NCBI GenBank assembly: GCA_963377175.1
Contig: CAUJNA010002791.1
Location: 186,001-250,000, forward strand
Length of the DNA stretch: 64,000 bases
Reading direction: 5' to 3'
Source: Effrenium voratum
Lineage: Eukaryota > Sar > Dinophyceae > Suessiales > Symbiodiniaceae
Part shown: positions 47,801-58,500 of the stretch, piece by piece
Layout of the letters: every line of letters begins with the position of its first letter
Numbering within the stretch: the stretch's first letter is position 1
Program-made: the position numbers and the translations under genes
Notes under the pieces: generated by a model
Databases searched by the model: none
Seen by the model: only the letters and a program-made list of their open reading frames with translations
What the model was told of the DNA's origin: nothing

Positions 47801-50538
47801 TGTTCAACCTCATTATGAGCCCAGGCCCTCGACCTGGGCATGTTGCCCGTTTCTCAGTGCTTTGCGATGTGGTCGACGGTTGGCGCCAAGTTGAGCGGAA
47901 AAACCTGAAGAAGCAGAACCATTGTCTCAGGTCTTGTGTAGAGGAAACTGCTGATGCATGGTTCATGCTAGTTGAATGGGAGAGCTGTGGATGTGATGCA
48001 TCAGCGTTTCGGCACTTCATTGTCAGCGACTCACCATGCCTAGCTGTCATCGTGACCTCAGCAGGCTTTGCAAGACCCTTTTGGTTCATGTGCATCTCCA
48101 GGAGTTGATTCAGGCTGGGCGAGTCCATATCTCCAAAGGTTAGCTGAGTCATCATACAAGCAGGAGCCAGTCTTTGGTGCTGACAGACGGACGCCCACAG
48201 CACACTCATGTGGCCTGCTTCCCCGATTGCGACACCATGCCAATGGAACCTCAGACCTCAGACCGCTCCACCGCGCCCAGGACCTGCGTCTACCTGCCCA
48301 CCTTCTACGTGTTCAAAGCCAGCGTCTTTAGCGGCACCTGGGACGCCGCCGTTTGGGTGAAGAACGGCATCGGAGCCTTGGACACATCGTGCGTAGCATG
48401 TGTGTGTGTGTGTGGTGTGTGTCTGTGGTGTGTTTGTGGTGTGTCTGTGGTGTGTCTGTGGTGTGGTGTCTGTGGTGTGTCTGTCTGTGTCTGTGAGGTG
48501 TGTCTGTGTGTCTGTGGTGTGGTGTCTGTGTGTCTGTGTGTCTGTGTGTCTGTGTGTCTGCGTGTCTGCGTGTCTGTGTGTCTGTGATTGGGAGATATTG
48601 GGAGGGTTTGAGGCTGACTTCGAGTGGGTTTGGGTTGGCTTGGACCTGATTTGAGCGAGGTTTGCGGCCTGGTTTTTGCAGTAGCTGTTGGGCTGCTTTA
48701 GGGATGTGGTTCAATGAAGCAAAAAAAGTCCAAAAGCTACTGCTAAAACCAGGCCGCAAACCTAGCGCAAATCAGCTCCAAGCCAACCCAAACCGACTCA
48801 AAGTCAACCTTAAACCCTCCCAACAGCATCCTGGATATCAGCCCTTTACCAAACCTATATGAACCCCACGCAAACCCACGACCCGCCCTCATTATATAAG
48901 ACCTCAGCAAGCCCAACACTCACCCGAAACCAGCCTCGAGCAACCCTGAACTGCCACCAAATCAAAGTCAATAATAGGCAGCCCTAGTCCGAACGAGGCC
49001 AGTGATGCTGGGGATGCGGCCCACCAACACGACCCCCCCAACATGGCCAACTTGGCCCCCAGAGAATACCGCCGGTTGCCCCCAACCTGAGAGCGAATCA
49101 AGGTTCCCAGCCAACCTCTTTAGAGCCACATGAGGGAGGCCTTGAGCCGGGCCTAGTAAGAAGCCGGGGCTAGTAAAAAAACAACCTCAACCCTGGTTGT
49201 ATCAGCTCTTTGTAGTTTCGCGCTCAGGAAGCTACACAACCAACTGGCAAAAGGACCCGCCACGTGCAAGCAGCAGAATTGCCCTTGACAATGATCTAGA
49301 ATTAGCCGCCTTACAATTTGTTTCTCGGCCAAGAAGTAGGCGGCGTCCACATCCCAAACTTGTGAGTGGCCTCCATTGGTGTGAAGGCTTGTGATCCTGA
49401 AAAAAGCACATCAGTTGTTGAGGACTGTAAAATGATTGGTTCTTCGGCGAGCGGTGAGAGCCGTCTGTGGGGAAGCATCTTGTGCGGCATCGCGCCACCA
49501 TGAACCCCGACAAACCTACGCCAAAGTTTGACCTTGCGCAATGCCACATGTGATGTGATTGCTGCTTCTTGGTCGGTTGGCTCATGTTGGTATCAGCACA
49601 TGCATGGATTTGGCCTCAATGCCCCGGACTCCTCCCGCTTGCAGCGCGTTGTGCCAGGCATTTTCGAACGTGTGAATGTGTCCATGTTCGAACCCGAGTT
49701 TATTGATGGCGTGAAGCTGTTGGGAGGGACTGGCGCCCTCACTTGTGCAGTTTCCACAATAGCGGTTGTGTTGTTTTTTTCAAGCTGTGACAGTGATCAT
49801 GACAGTTCGGTTCCCATTACTCCCATATTAACTTTCATGTGAGCTGATCTATTTGATACCTGATCCATCTGATATTCAATACTTGTTGATTCCATCTAGC
49901 ACCGCCCACCTATTGCCACCTGCCATGTGATTCCCTTTGAACCGCTTGGCCCATGTTGGTCGCAGGACTTCTACGACGTGTTCCGCGTTTGGGGCCCGGC
50001 AGACCTCGTTTGCTTCTCGGTGCCCTTGTGGCTCCGCCTGCCCGTGCGCCATGCCCGGGCCCCAATGTTCCGAAAGAGGCTTCCGATTTTCGCGGCTCCC
50101 TAGATGTCTAGACTTTTGCTCGGTTTGGTGCCTGGCACAAAAGGACATTTCTCGCAACAGCTTCAGCCAAATGACCCCTTCTTCCACCCGCTTCAGCCAC
50201 ATGAGCCATGGACATGGGGTGAACGATTCTGCCGCATCTCTCGAGCCACAGACATGGGGTGAAAGTGGTATCGCGCTCCAGGCCTCACTGATTTGGGATG
50301 ACATGAACCATGGCAATCAAGAAGCCACATGGTCACGGGTCCTGTCGGCTGTCGCAATGGAGCCAAGGACGCAAGGGTCTAGTTGCACTTGCATTGGGGT
50401 GTGAAAAGCATGGAAGCCATATCCTGGAGGCCAGGTTTGCTGTTAACGACGTCGAAGCATTTTGTGCTTTGCTGGGCCAAGGTGGTCTCCTTTGTGTGGA
50501 CAGCATACCTCTCCTTCGCGCGCGGCGCCAACAAATAG
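44803..50538 (+). CDS. Mpv17/PMP22-family membrane protein, paralogue 1
   Basis: Mpv17/PMP22 proteins are small channel-like membrane proteins of mitochondria, peroxisomes or plastids. Exons: 44803-44867, 45163-45268, 45652-45692, 46152-46164 (13 nt), 46420-46449, 47028-47107, 48281-48372, 49228-49253 (26 nt), 49966-50052 and 50482-50538; together 198 codons plus stop, close to the family's 175-200. Motifs in order: FAKAFPF, NNLIIATMKTSAADLVAQ, DWKRNL, VFCMFGAVYLGAFQ, YWYQ across the microexon, VNIFTRMF, YLPTFYVFK, NWQK, VWGPADLVCFSVPLWLRLP and the end VSFVWTAYLSF, matching the family's W-P, VP..-R and W..YLS signature. Phases agree at every join. Donors are GA, GT, GT, GA, GT, GC, GA, GA, GC. 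The start is uncertain: the first frame is open back to ATG 44725, but an upstream exon is likely because paralogue 2 has a stop there. A few residues between exons 6 and 7 may be missing. Target organelle unknown. Confidence 0.9.
46152..46164 (+). other. 13-nt microexon of Mpv17-type paralogue 1
   Basis: GTATTGGTACCAG lies between GAG and the GA donor GATCGG. Joined to CA (end of 45692) and GTG (46420) it restores the frame and gives QYWYQVNIF, matching the aromatic stretch after GAFQ in the family. Paralogue 2 has the same 13-base exon at 55695 with one silent change. Confidence 0.82.
48395..48592. repeat. TGTCTG-type microsatellite in intron 7 of Mpv17-type paralogue 1
   Basis: About 200 bases of TG-rich steps (TGTGTCTGTGG, TGTCTGCG). 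It starts about 20 bases after the exon ending 48372 and runs into the foldback that follows. Confidence 0.92.
48600..48848. repeat. Foldback element with ~90-base arms
   Basis: Arms 48600-48687 and 48733-48822 are imperfect reverse complements (left GTTTGGGTTGGCTTGG, right CCAAGCCAACCCAAAC) around a 45-base spacer. The right arm and its outer flank up to 48848 recur in opposite orientation at 62665-62800, so it is a dispersed element. It sits in intron 7 of Mpv17-type paralogue 1 and is absent from the equivalent intron of paralogue 2. Confidence 0.85.
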
Positions 50539-53500
50539 GTGGCCTCATGCATGAGTTTTCATGGGCCGCAGAAATCGGCCCCTTCCCGTTTTCCACAGTT
50601 TTACCTTTCCGTTTTACCCTGTTTTTACGGTTCGACAGGGCTGTCTGAAAATAGTCAGCAGGATTGGACAAAGGTGCCAATGACACTTTCCCGTCCCACG
50701 AGCAGATGCACGTGGTGTGCCGCAGAGCGCGACTGCGAATGCTGGAAAGGACAAGTTGTGAAGCCTGGTACAGCTGCTGGGTCCCAGGTGTCACGGCGGT
50801 AGCCTGAATCCGGCCATGTCTCCCCACCATGAAGCAATCACGAATGGCGCATCAACAGGTCAGGTCGCTCGCACCTCGAAAAGAAACAGACGCCGGTGTT
50901 GAAACCAAGTATGTTCCCCCCAGAAAAATCAGCGAAGAGCCAAGAGCGGAATCAGATGCCAAGCAAACAGGGCGAATTTGTCTTTTCGCTGTCGCGCTGC
51001 CATCGCATCTCAAGTGTGTTTACTTCCTGTTGGTGTCTCAACGAGCCACTTACGCGGGCAATAACACCGAGGCGAGCTGAGTGTGGTGAATTTCAGAGGC
51101 AACTCCACAGCTCTCTTGATCTCTTTAAAGACTTTGCTCTTCTCAGATAACACTCATAATATGGCTATATCATTTCGCAAATTTAGGGCCCCTAAGCTGA
51201 GTGCTTTCCTCTTGGTTTCCCTTTAAAGCAGGTCCAAGTCGGTATCAAAGCCAGACCGGCAACCATCGACGGAGAGTTGCCGTGCCTTCAAGACTGGCCC
51301 AGTGAGCTTCAGTCAGGTTCATTTCCTCAAGTTTCTGGGAGAGGCTTGACATGAGAGCTGTGGGGAAGTTTGTCAGTTTCATTGCCTGGGATCACCTCCC
51401 GCGACCCTGCACCTTGGTTTCCCACGTTCAGGAGAGCTTTACGTTCAACCCGGGTTGGGGGCAGACGGTATCCTGCGAATGCTGGCAACAGCCCATGCTT
51501 CGCATTTGCCAATTTCCATGGCGGTGAGCAAGGTGTCATCGGACGGGTGGCAGCATGTGCCGATTAGTTGTTTCTGAGCTTGAGCTCATTTGTCGCATTC
51601 GGATAGTGCAAAACAGCAAGGACAAGGCTAGCAGATGTTTTTGCTGGGACCTTGAGAATGATTTGTGCCTTGCAGTGCTCCTTCCGCATGTCAATTTACA
51701 CTCTCGGACCTGGATCTCGGCTTGTCATGCCATTGCAAGGTCTGTGCAGGTACACAGGCATTTTGCAATATGTTTGTTCCTAACCAAAATGGCAGGTAGT
51801 CATATGTAAATGATGCCTCCCGCAGGGTCCCAATCGAAAATTTATACTCTTGGCAATTTCGCCGCGCCACAGGCAGCATCCAAGAGGCTTGGGATGGGCT
51901 GCGAGGGTCTCATAGCTTTGTACTGCACGTGTCGCATTTGACGCCGCAAGTGATTTGCCCCAAACACTAGCTCTTGGCCCGAAGGCCCACACCTGCATTT
52001 TTTAACCTGGCTAGTGTGGCAAATGGCAGGAGAAAGGTTGATTTCCACATTGACATAGGAAGGCACACTGCTTTGAGCAGAATCGGCCCTGCTTCTAGTG
52101 CCACTTGCGTGCGTGCACGCTAACATGTTTGCCTGCGGTGCCACCCAGCTGCTGTCCAGTGCTGCATGCCAATGGTGCCATTCCGTCAGAAAGTTGGTAT
52201 GCTGCTGTTTTGAAAGTGCTGCGGGCGCTGCCATTGCGGCTGCGGCGTTGCGTTCATTGCCAGGTTACGCCAAAACGCCCTTGTATTCAATGGCGTGGTT
52301 TTGCACTGCATTTGTTTGTGGTGATACATATGTGCAATCTGTAGATCCAATGTGCTAGTAGCAGGTGTGCGCTGTGCGATTTGTGTGAGCATCTCCTGCC
52401 AGGAGTCGCAAAAGTCGACATGGAGGCATGAGCCGCACTAAGCGCATTGTGGGCAGATGCTCAACCTTCTGATACAGGGAGGACTCTCCATTACTAGGGC
52501 TAGCGGCGGTAGTTGCCATGGGGATTCGTCCAGGGAATCAAGTTATGAACTTCCCCTTGAGTGGGGATGGATGGCCAGGCGATGAAGACCACCAGCTTGC
52601 GGGCCTTGCCTGCGAGGAGTGCTCAGGGATCTTTGCGCCGCTTCAAGTTAGAATAAGAGCACACCCTAAGCCAAACAGACGAAGCATTCAATTTGACCCG
52701 GTGCACTCTGAACACAGCAGAATCGTTGCGAGGTTTTGTCAATGCCAACCGGTTTGCAGGTCGAGAAGACAGGAACGCACGCGCCAGATATATAAAGCTT
52801 TCCAGCAAGCACTGCGTGGAGGATCTCATCCGGTACATACCAATTACTTGGCGCCGTGCTGACCACACTACGTGTCGATTACGAGACAGCGAGCAAAGTG
52901 AGTAAAGGTACAGAAATCGCCATCTAGCCATGATTCAATGCGATTGGCAATTGCTCCACGAGAGTCAGCCTTGCAACCAGCAGAAACAGCACCAGACATC
53001 TGCGGAGTTCTACGTAAAGAGCACAGTTGCAAGCTTCCTAGAGATCAACATGTATGAAATGCATCACATAGATACAACCGAGAGTCCAGCCTTTTCTGAA
53101 AGTAATGTGGCCTGTGCTCGTCCATGACCCGAGCCTGAGCGAGCTGAGCAAGAGGTTGTGAGGCAAGTTCTCTATTGCCTGTGAAATAGTTCCGCTGCTG
53201 GTTTGCAGTCTGCCTTGGGTCACCAACCTGGATGCCATCAAAGAAGTCAGTGTCAGTGCGGCAACTGCCAGCAAGGTCAGGAGTAATTTCGTGTTGAGCT
53301 CGAAGCAGCACTTTCCGTGCTTGCTGGAAGAGAGGTTGTTGCCAACACGAGATAGAATCTGCCATCTATTGTAGCATTTGGAGCTGTCAGCAAGAGCGTT
53401 TATGATTATGTAGCTGTTAGCTTAAGCAAGGGCTGTGCAATGTTCACTCCACCGACTATCGGTGGTTTGGAGAGAGCTCAAAGTCTCCTTTTGTTACACA

Positions 53501-54787
53501 AAGGCTGCGCGTTGCAAGGCAGAACCAGGATAAAGTCCAGATTTCAAGTAACAGTCTAAAGGGTCATTGTCCTTGCTTGGCTGGACAAAACGCCATGCTG
53601 CTAGTTTAAACAGTTTGCCCAACGGGATTGGTCAAGAAACCTTTTTCACAGACAAGTGTTTGACATCCATACTGTGAAAAAAAAAGGCTGCCAAGCAAGC
53701 AGTAACACCGGTAGTTAGAATGTACATAATTCTGGCATGCAATTACTGCCAACCAAAGTGCCGACTGGCTCATTTAAAGATGTACCTGATTTTACGGGAC
53801 AATTTAGAGGGCCTGGGGGGCTCGCCCTGGAAATTGATCCCAATGCATTCACGTCCTCTTTGGAGAAACATGTCGTTTTTCCGAGGACACATGTTTGCTT
53901 GATTGCTGTTGACCCCAGGACCGGCAGAAAGTCAAAGACCCTGGGGATTTTGCTACTGGCGATCTTCTCATGGTCCTGGCTGCCAGGTGGGATCGGCTGA
54001 GACGCGAAAAGGGTTGAGAGATGTTGGCGAGAACCTTTTTGAGGCCCGGCTTGGCGCCGCAGGCTTTCAGTGCAGCGATTTCACGGCCAAGCGCCCAGCC
54101 ACGGCCGAGGAGCAAAGCGCAATTCGGGAAGTCTCCAGGTCATGCCGGGCGACATGCGTTGCCCCAAATGGACATGAAATCGGCCTTTGCACCCCAGGTC
54201 ATCCACCAAACACTGGACAAGACTAGTGGGAGCTTGCGAGTTACTCCAGCAGAGAACAAGTTGAAGGGTGGTTTCAAACCTCCCAGGCTGCTGTTGACGT
54301 AGTCGGGTAGTCATCGACGTGGGCCAGCAAGTGGCAGCAGTTGAAACGCTGGTCGCATAAGTGGAGTCAAAAGCAGAGCTGCAGTAGAGCCATCAGTACT
54401 AATACATGTACTCGCAGCACAAGCAATGCTCGCAGCGCTTCAATAGCACTATCAGTGCCGTTTTTAGCATCAGTGACCTTTGTTAGTTGGCTGTGGCAAT
54501 GATGTGGGTGGCAAGACGAGTTGCAGTTGTAGGACAGTTGGTAGGCTGCTAGGCACGACTGACAGGCTAAATGGGCGGCCAGTCAGTTGGGAATTTCAGG
54601 TCTGCAGCAGGGCAGGCAGCGGCAGGTTACCACTGCCAAAATGCAGTGGCGTTCTAGTCACAAGATTCTCAGGACCTCCACCCAATTGCAAAGTGTCCTT
54701 CATACTCCCTTTGACTTCCAAGCATTTGTGAGACCTTTGTTTGCCCTTGAACGAAGCGTTTCAAGGGTGCGCGTGTGTTCATGAGAG
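50539..54787. other. Spacer between the two Mpv17-type genes
   Basis: Holds the 3' region of paralogue 1 and probably the undetected 5' exon(s) of paralogue 2. Candidates are 54021-54120 (ATG frame MLARTFLRPGLAPQAFSAAI, presequence-like) and 53770-53900 (PDFTGQFRGPGGLALEID), neither confirmed. No other gene is recognised. Confidence 0.4.
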
Positions 54788-55557
54788 GAGGCGGCCGGTG
54801 ATTCGGGCGAATGGTCCTACATGGCCTTTGCGAAGGAATTCCCCTTCGCGAGCCTTGGGCCTTCAGCCTTTGAAGGCAATGTGAACACTGGATCAACCTG
54901 TGAACACTGGATCATGGGCTTGGGGCTATGTCTCGTGATTACACTGATTGGCCTGTAGATCCAAAGCGACCCCAAGTGTTCTCAGCGTTACCCCGCCGTT
55001 TTGTTTGTCAGGTGGAAAGGGACACTTGTGTATACTGTCACAAAATGCTTATTGCGAGGCGTTGTCGGCCTGAACATGAGCTGATCCTTTCTGTTGGCAT
55101 GGAAGGGCATGAATGCACGCTGAAGGAACAACCTGCTGATCGCGACGCTCAAAACCTCTGCTGCTGATTTGGTTGCGCAATGCGTGATCTCACGGAAGTC
55201 ATTGAGGGAGATCGACTGGAAGAGAAACTTGGTGCCTCGTCCTGGGCATGACATGTAGCCGAAGTGGCAGCAGAGAAAACAAAAACTGCAAACCTCAAGC
55301 ATCCGAATGCTATTCGGGCCGTGCTCGAAATCAGAAGCAACAAGCTGCGCAAGTGTGGTCAACACAGGCCGGCTGAGTGGGACTCTGCGTGCGCAGCGCG
55401 CTGAGGTCTTTTGCATGTTCGGGGCACTCTACCTGGGTGCCTTTCAGCTGCTCGGAATGAACCCAAAGAGGGGCATAGGCCTTGACAATGAAAGGTCCTA
55501 AGCTTTGTCCTGATCGCAGAGCCTGGGGCCAGAGGAAAACTCTCCTTAAGCAGCAGC

Positions 55558-55592
<35 letters not shown>

Positions 55593-58500
55593 GGACGCGA
55601 GCTTGCAAGTAATTGTGCCGTCTCAAGAGTGGCAAGGTTTTCCTGTTTGGACATTTGCAGGAGAGTTCATAGAGTGAGCGTGCGCGTCACTGAGGTATTG
55701 GTATCAGGACGGGCCCATGGGCTGGATTGTGCATGAAAGTCCTAGAGGTCCCCAGAGTTGCTACTCCAGTGCATCTCTTGCAGCTGCGCTTTTCTGTCAT
55801 TGGAAGCTTGCCAATATGGGGTTTCCCAGTTTTGTCATTTGCCACTAGGTATTGGCCACAGCGCCCAGCAAGCTGAGAGCTGTTTGCTAGGTGAACATCT
55901 TCAAGCAGATCTTCACTGGGGTCGCCGCCCGGCAGACAGCCATCATCCGTAGATCAGTGGACACAGCGCCACTGCAAGTTTATGGCTTGATACTTGTTGG
56001 ATTCCAATTGGATACAACGGACCACTTGTCGAAAAGTTTGATAACTTTTGCCAGCTTCTTTGCCCAGAATCTGAGGACAAATTTGGCCAAACTGTTTTAT
56101 AGCAATTTTGAGCTTAGGCTCAGGCCGCTTGCTGGCTAAGCTGAGTTGAGAGTCGCAAGGCCCATTTGGAGCGAACTTGCAATTCCCAGCGATGCGAGAG
56201 ATAAGCTCAATGGCCTGAAAGTGAAAAAGAAAGCAAGAACTCGCACAATGCTCACGGGTTGCCACGGGTAATTCATATTAATCTGATCTCGAGCAGCTTA
56301 GGTCGACAAGGGTGCCATAGTTCCATCATACGTGAGGCATCCATGATGCCCACCAGGCTCCAAGTGGGTCTGTCCCTTTTTGAGCAATTTACCAGGGGAT
56401 AGGGATTCTGGCGTATCCCTTACTTAGAAACACACCTAAATGTTGAACCATTTTGATCGGTTCAACCACCTTTGGGTGGTTCAACCAGCTTTGGAAGTGG
56501 CGCAAGGATCCTAGCGCTCTTTTTGGTTGGTTGCTTGCTTGGTCGGTCGGGCGGTTGGTTGGTTGGTTGGTTGATTGGTGTGCTGGAAACTAACAAAAAC
56601 ACATTGTTTTCCTGAGATGGATTCAGCTATACGGGATCTTGCCGCTAAAGAGGTGGTGGGGTTTTAGAGAGGTGGGGTTTGTTCAGCGAAATCGGGCCAG
56701 GTGGGTGCTGCGGTGCTGGTCAGGGTGCTGGTCAGGGTGCTGTTCTTGCGCTCAAGGTGCTGTGGTGGTGACTGGCAGTGCTTGTTTGGCGCTGCAGTCA
56801 GGGTGCTGGTGAGTCAGGATGCTGGTGAGTCAGGGTGCTGGTCAGGGTGCTGGTGCTGGTGCCGTTCCCCTTGAGCTTCAGCCATAGGGGTTCTTAATCC
56901 CTAGTCCAAAGAGGAGCGTTTTGCGAGGGTGCGTTCAAGGTGCAGCGGTGGTTGCTGACAGTGCCTGTTGCGCGATGAGGTCTGTTGTGGCTGCTGTTCA
57001 AGGTGTTGTTTTGGGTGTTTGTCAGGGTGCTGTTTGCGCGCTTAAGGTGCTGTTGTGGTTGCTCCGGTGCTTGTTTTGCGATCCAGGGTGCTGGTCAAGC
57101 TGTTGTTAGCAAGGTGTGTGTTCAAGTTGGTGGCAGTGCGATTTTAGTGATGAAGTTATGGCACTGTTTGCGGTAAATGTTTGATGTGCTTGCCGTTGTG
57201 GGTGCTGGGATTTCTTCAGGGGCGTCTCTGAGGTTGTTCTTGGGCGATGTCTTTGGGCTGTCTTTGCGGTTGTTTTGTGTCTTTGAGGTGTGGTCGGGAA
57301 TGGCTGTCCCGTGTGCTGTCTTTGGCTGGCTTTGAAAACAGCTTTGGAAGGTGCTTCGCGGGGATGTCTTTAAACCATGTTTCTGAGTCCTTTGGGGCGG
57401 TGCCGTCAGAGTTTGTTTTTGGCATGTGTTTTGGGACGTGTGTCTCTGTCGCTGGGCGCATTTGCCTTGCCGGAGTTTTTTGGGGGAAAATGGTGGTTGT
57501 CGTGTCGTGGGCTCTGGGGGGAGGTGTGTTGAGGAACTTTCTTGCGGATCGCTTCAAGGGTTTTAGAGTTTTGTGTAGACGGTGTCGCGGGGGTGTCTTT
57601 GGGAACGCGTTTGCCTGTCGAAATTTGTCCTTGACCTATTACACAAGCTTTGGCGAACGCTTAAAAAGCGACGGACTCATCGCTCTGTGAAAGGAACACG
57701 GGCAAGGGCGCTATTGAAGTGAAATTGCGGTTTAATGCAACAAGTTGACGCGCTCTAAATTGGAAAGTCATGCTCCTCTCCCCCGCCCAAACTGCTGCTT
57801 TGGGTATGACAAGCTCTTCCCAGCAGTGAAACTCGTGCTCTGCTGCAAGAGTTCGATGTGACTGAATTGTTGCGCTTGTTGACGCGCCCAAGCATTGTCA
57901 TCGGAAATTACGCTACGGAGTCGAACAAGAGCCCTGCGATGCTTCAATATGCGCCAACCAAGTTTCAGCGCGCTTGCCCCGTGTCGGCGAGAGCCAGCCG
58001 CCTAGCGCAACACATGAGGCCAAGAGACAACTATTGCCGAGAGGGTTGACAGCGCGCTTCTAAGTATATAGACAAGAACATCGAACTGCGAGCGCGCACG
58101 TTGCCCAACGTGCTTGGCGCGTCCTGCTCCCAAAAAACGATTGCGCGCCCTAAGGACAGGTTCACTTCCCAGCCCTGGTCTGAGAAGCTGCAGGACCTGC
58201 CCGGCCTCAAGACCTTGGGCGCCCAGACGGCCCGGAGGCCTAGGGTTTCACGGTGCCTTGCAACATGCAGAAGCCGGGGAGGCTCAACGAGCCGAGGGAG
58301 GTTCGCCGCGCTGGCGTCAATCCAGGTGCATCAATCAGACGGGCGCGCTTAAAAAAGCTGCTTGATTTTCTGCTGAACTCAGGTGCAACAGCAGCAGGGC
58401 TTGAAAATTGTCAATTTACTTCGCAAAAGGGGGGAACATCAATGGAATGCACCAGCTTAAGATGAAAAATCCAGCAGTTTGGATGTTCCATGCCTGGGCA

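Noticed and set aside
53045..53365. 106-codon minus-strand frame (LFQQARKVLLRAQHEITPD).
   Set aside because: Protein-like in places but no family, no splice partners, and opposite to all neighbouring genes; not supported enough to call.
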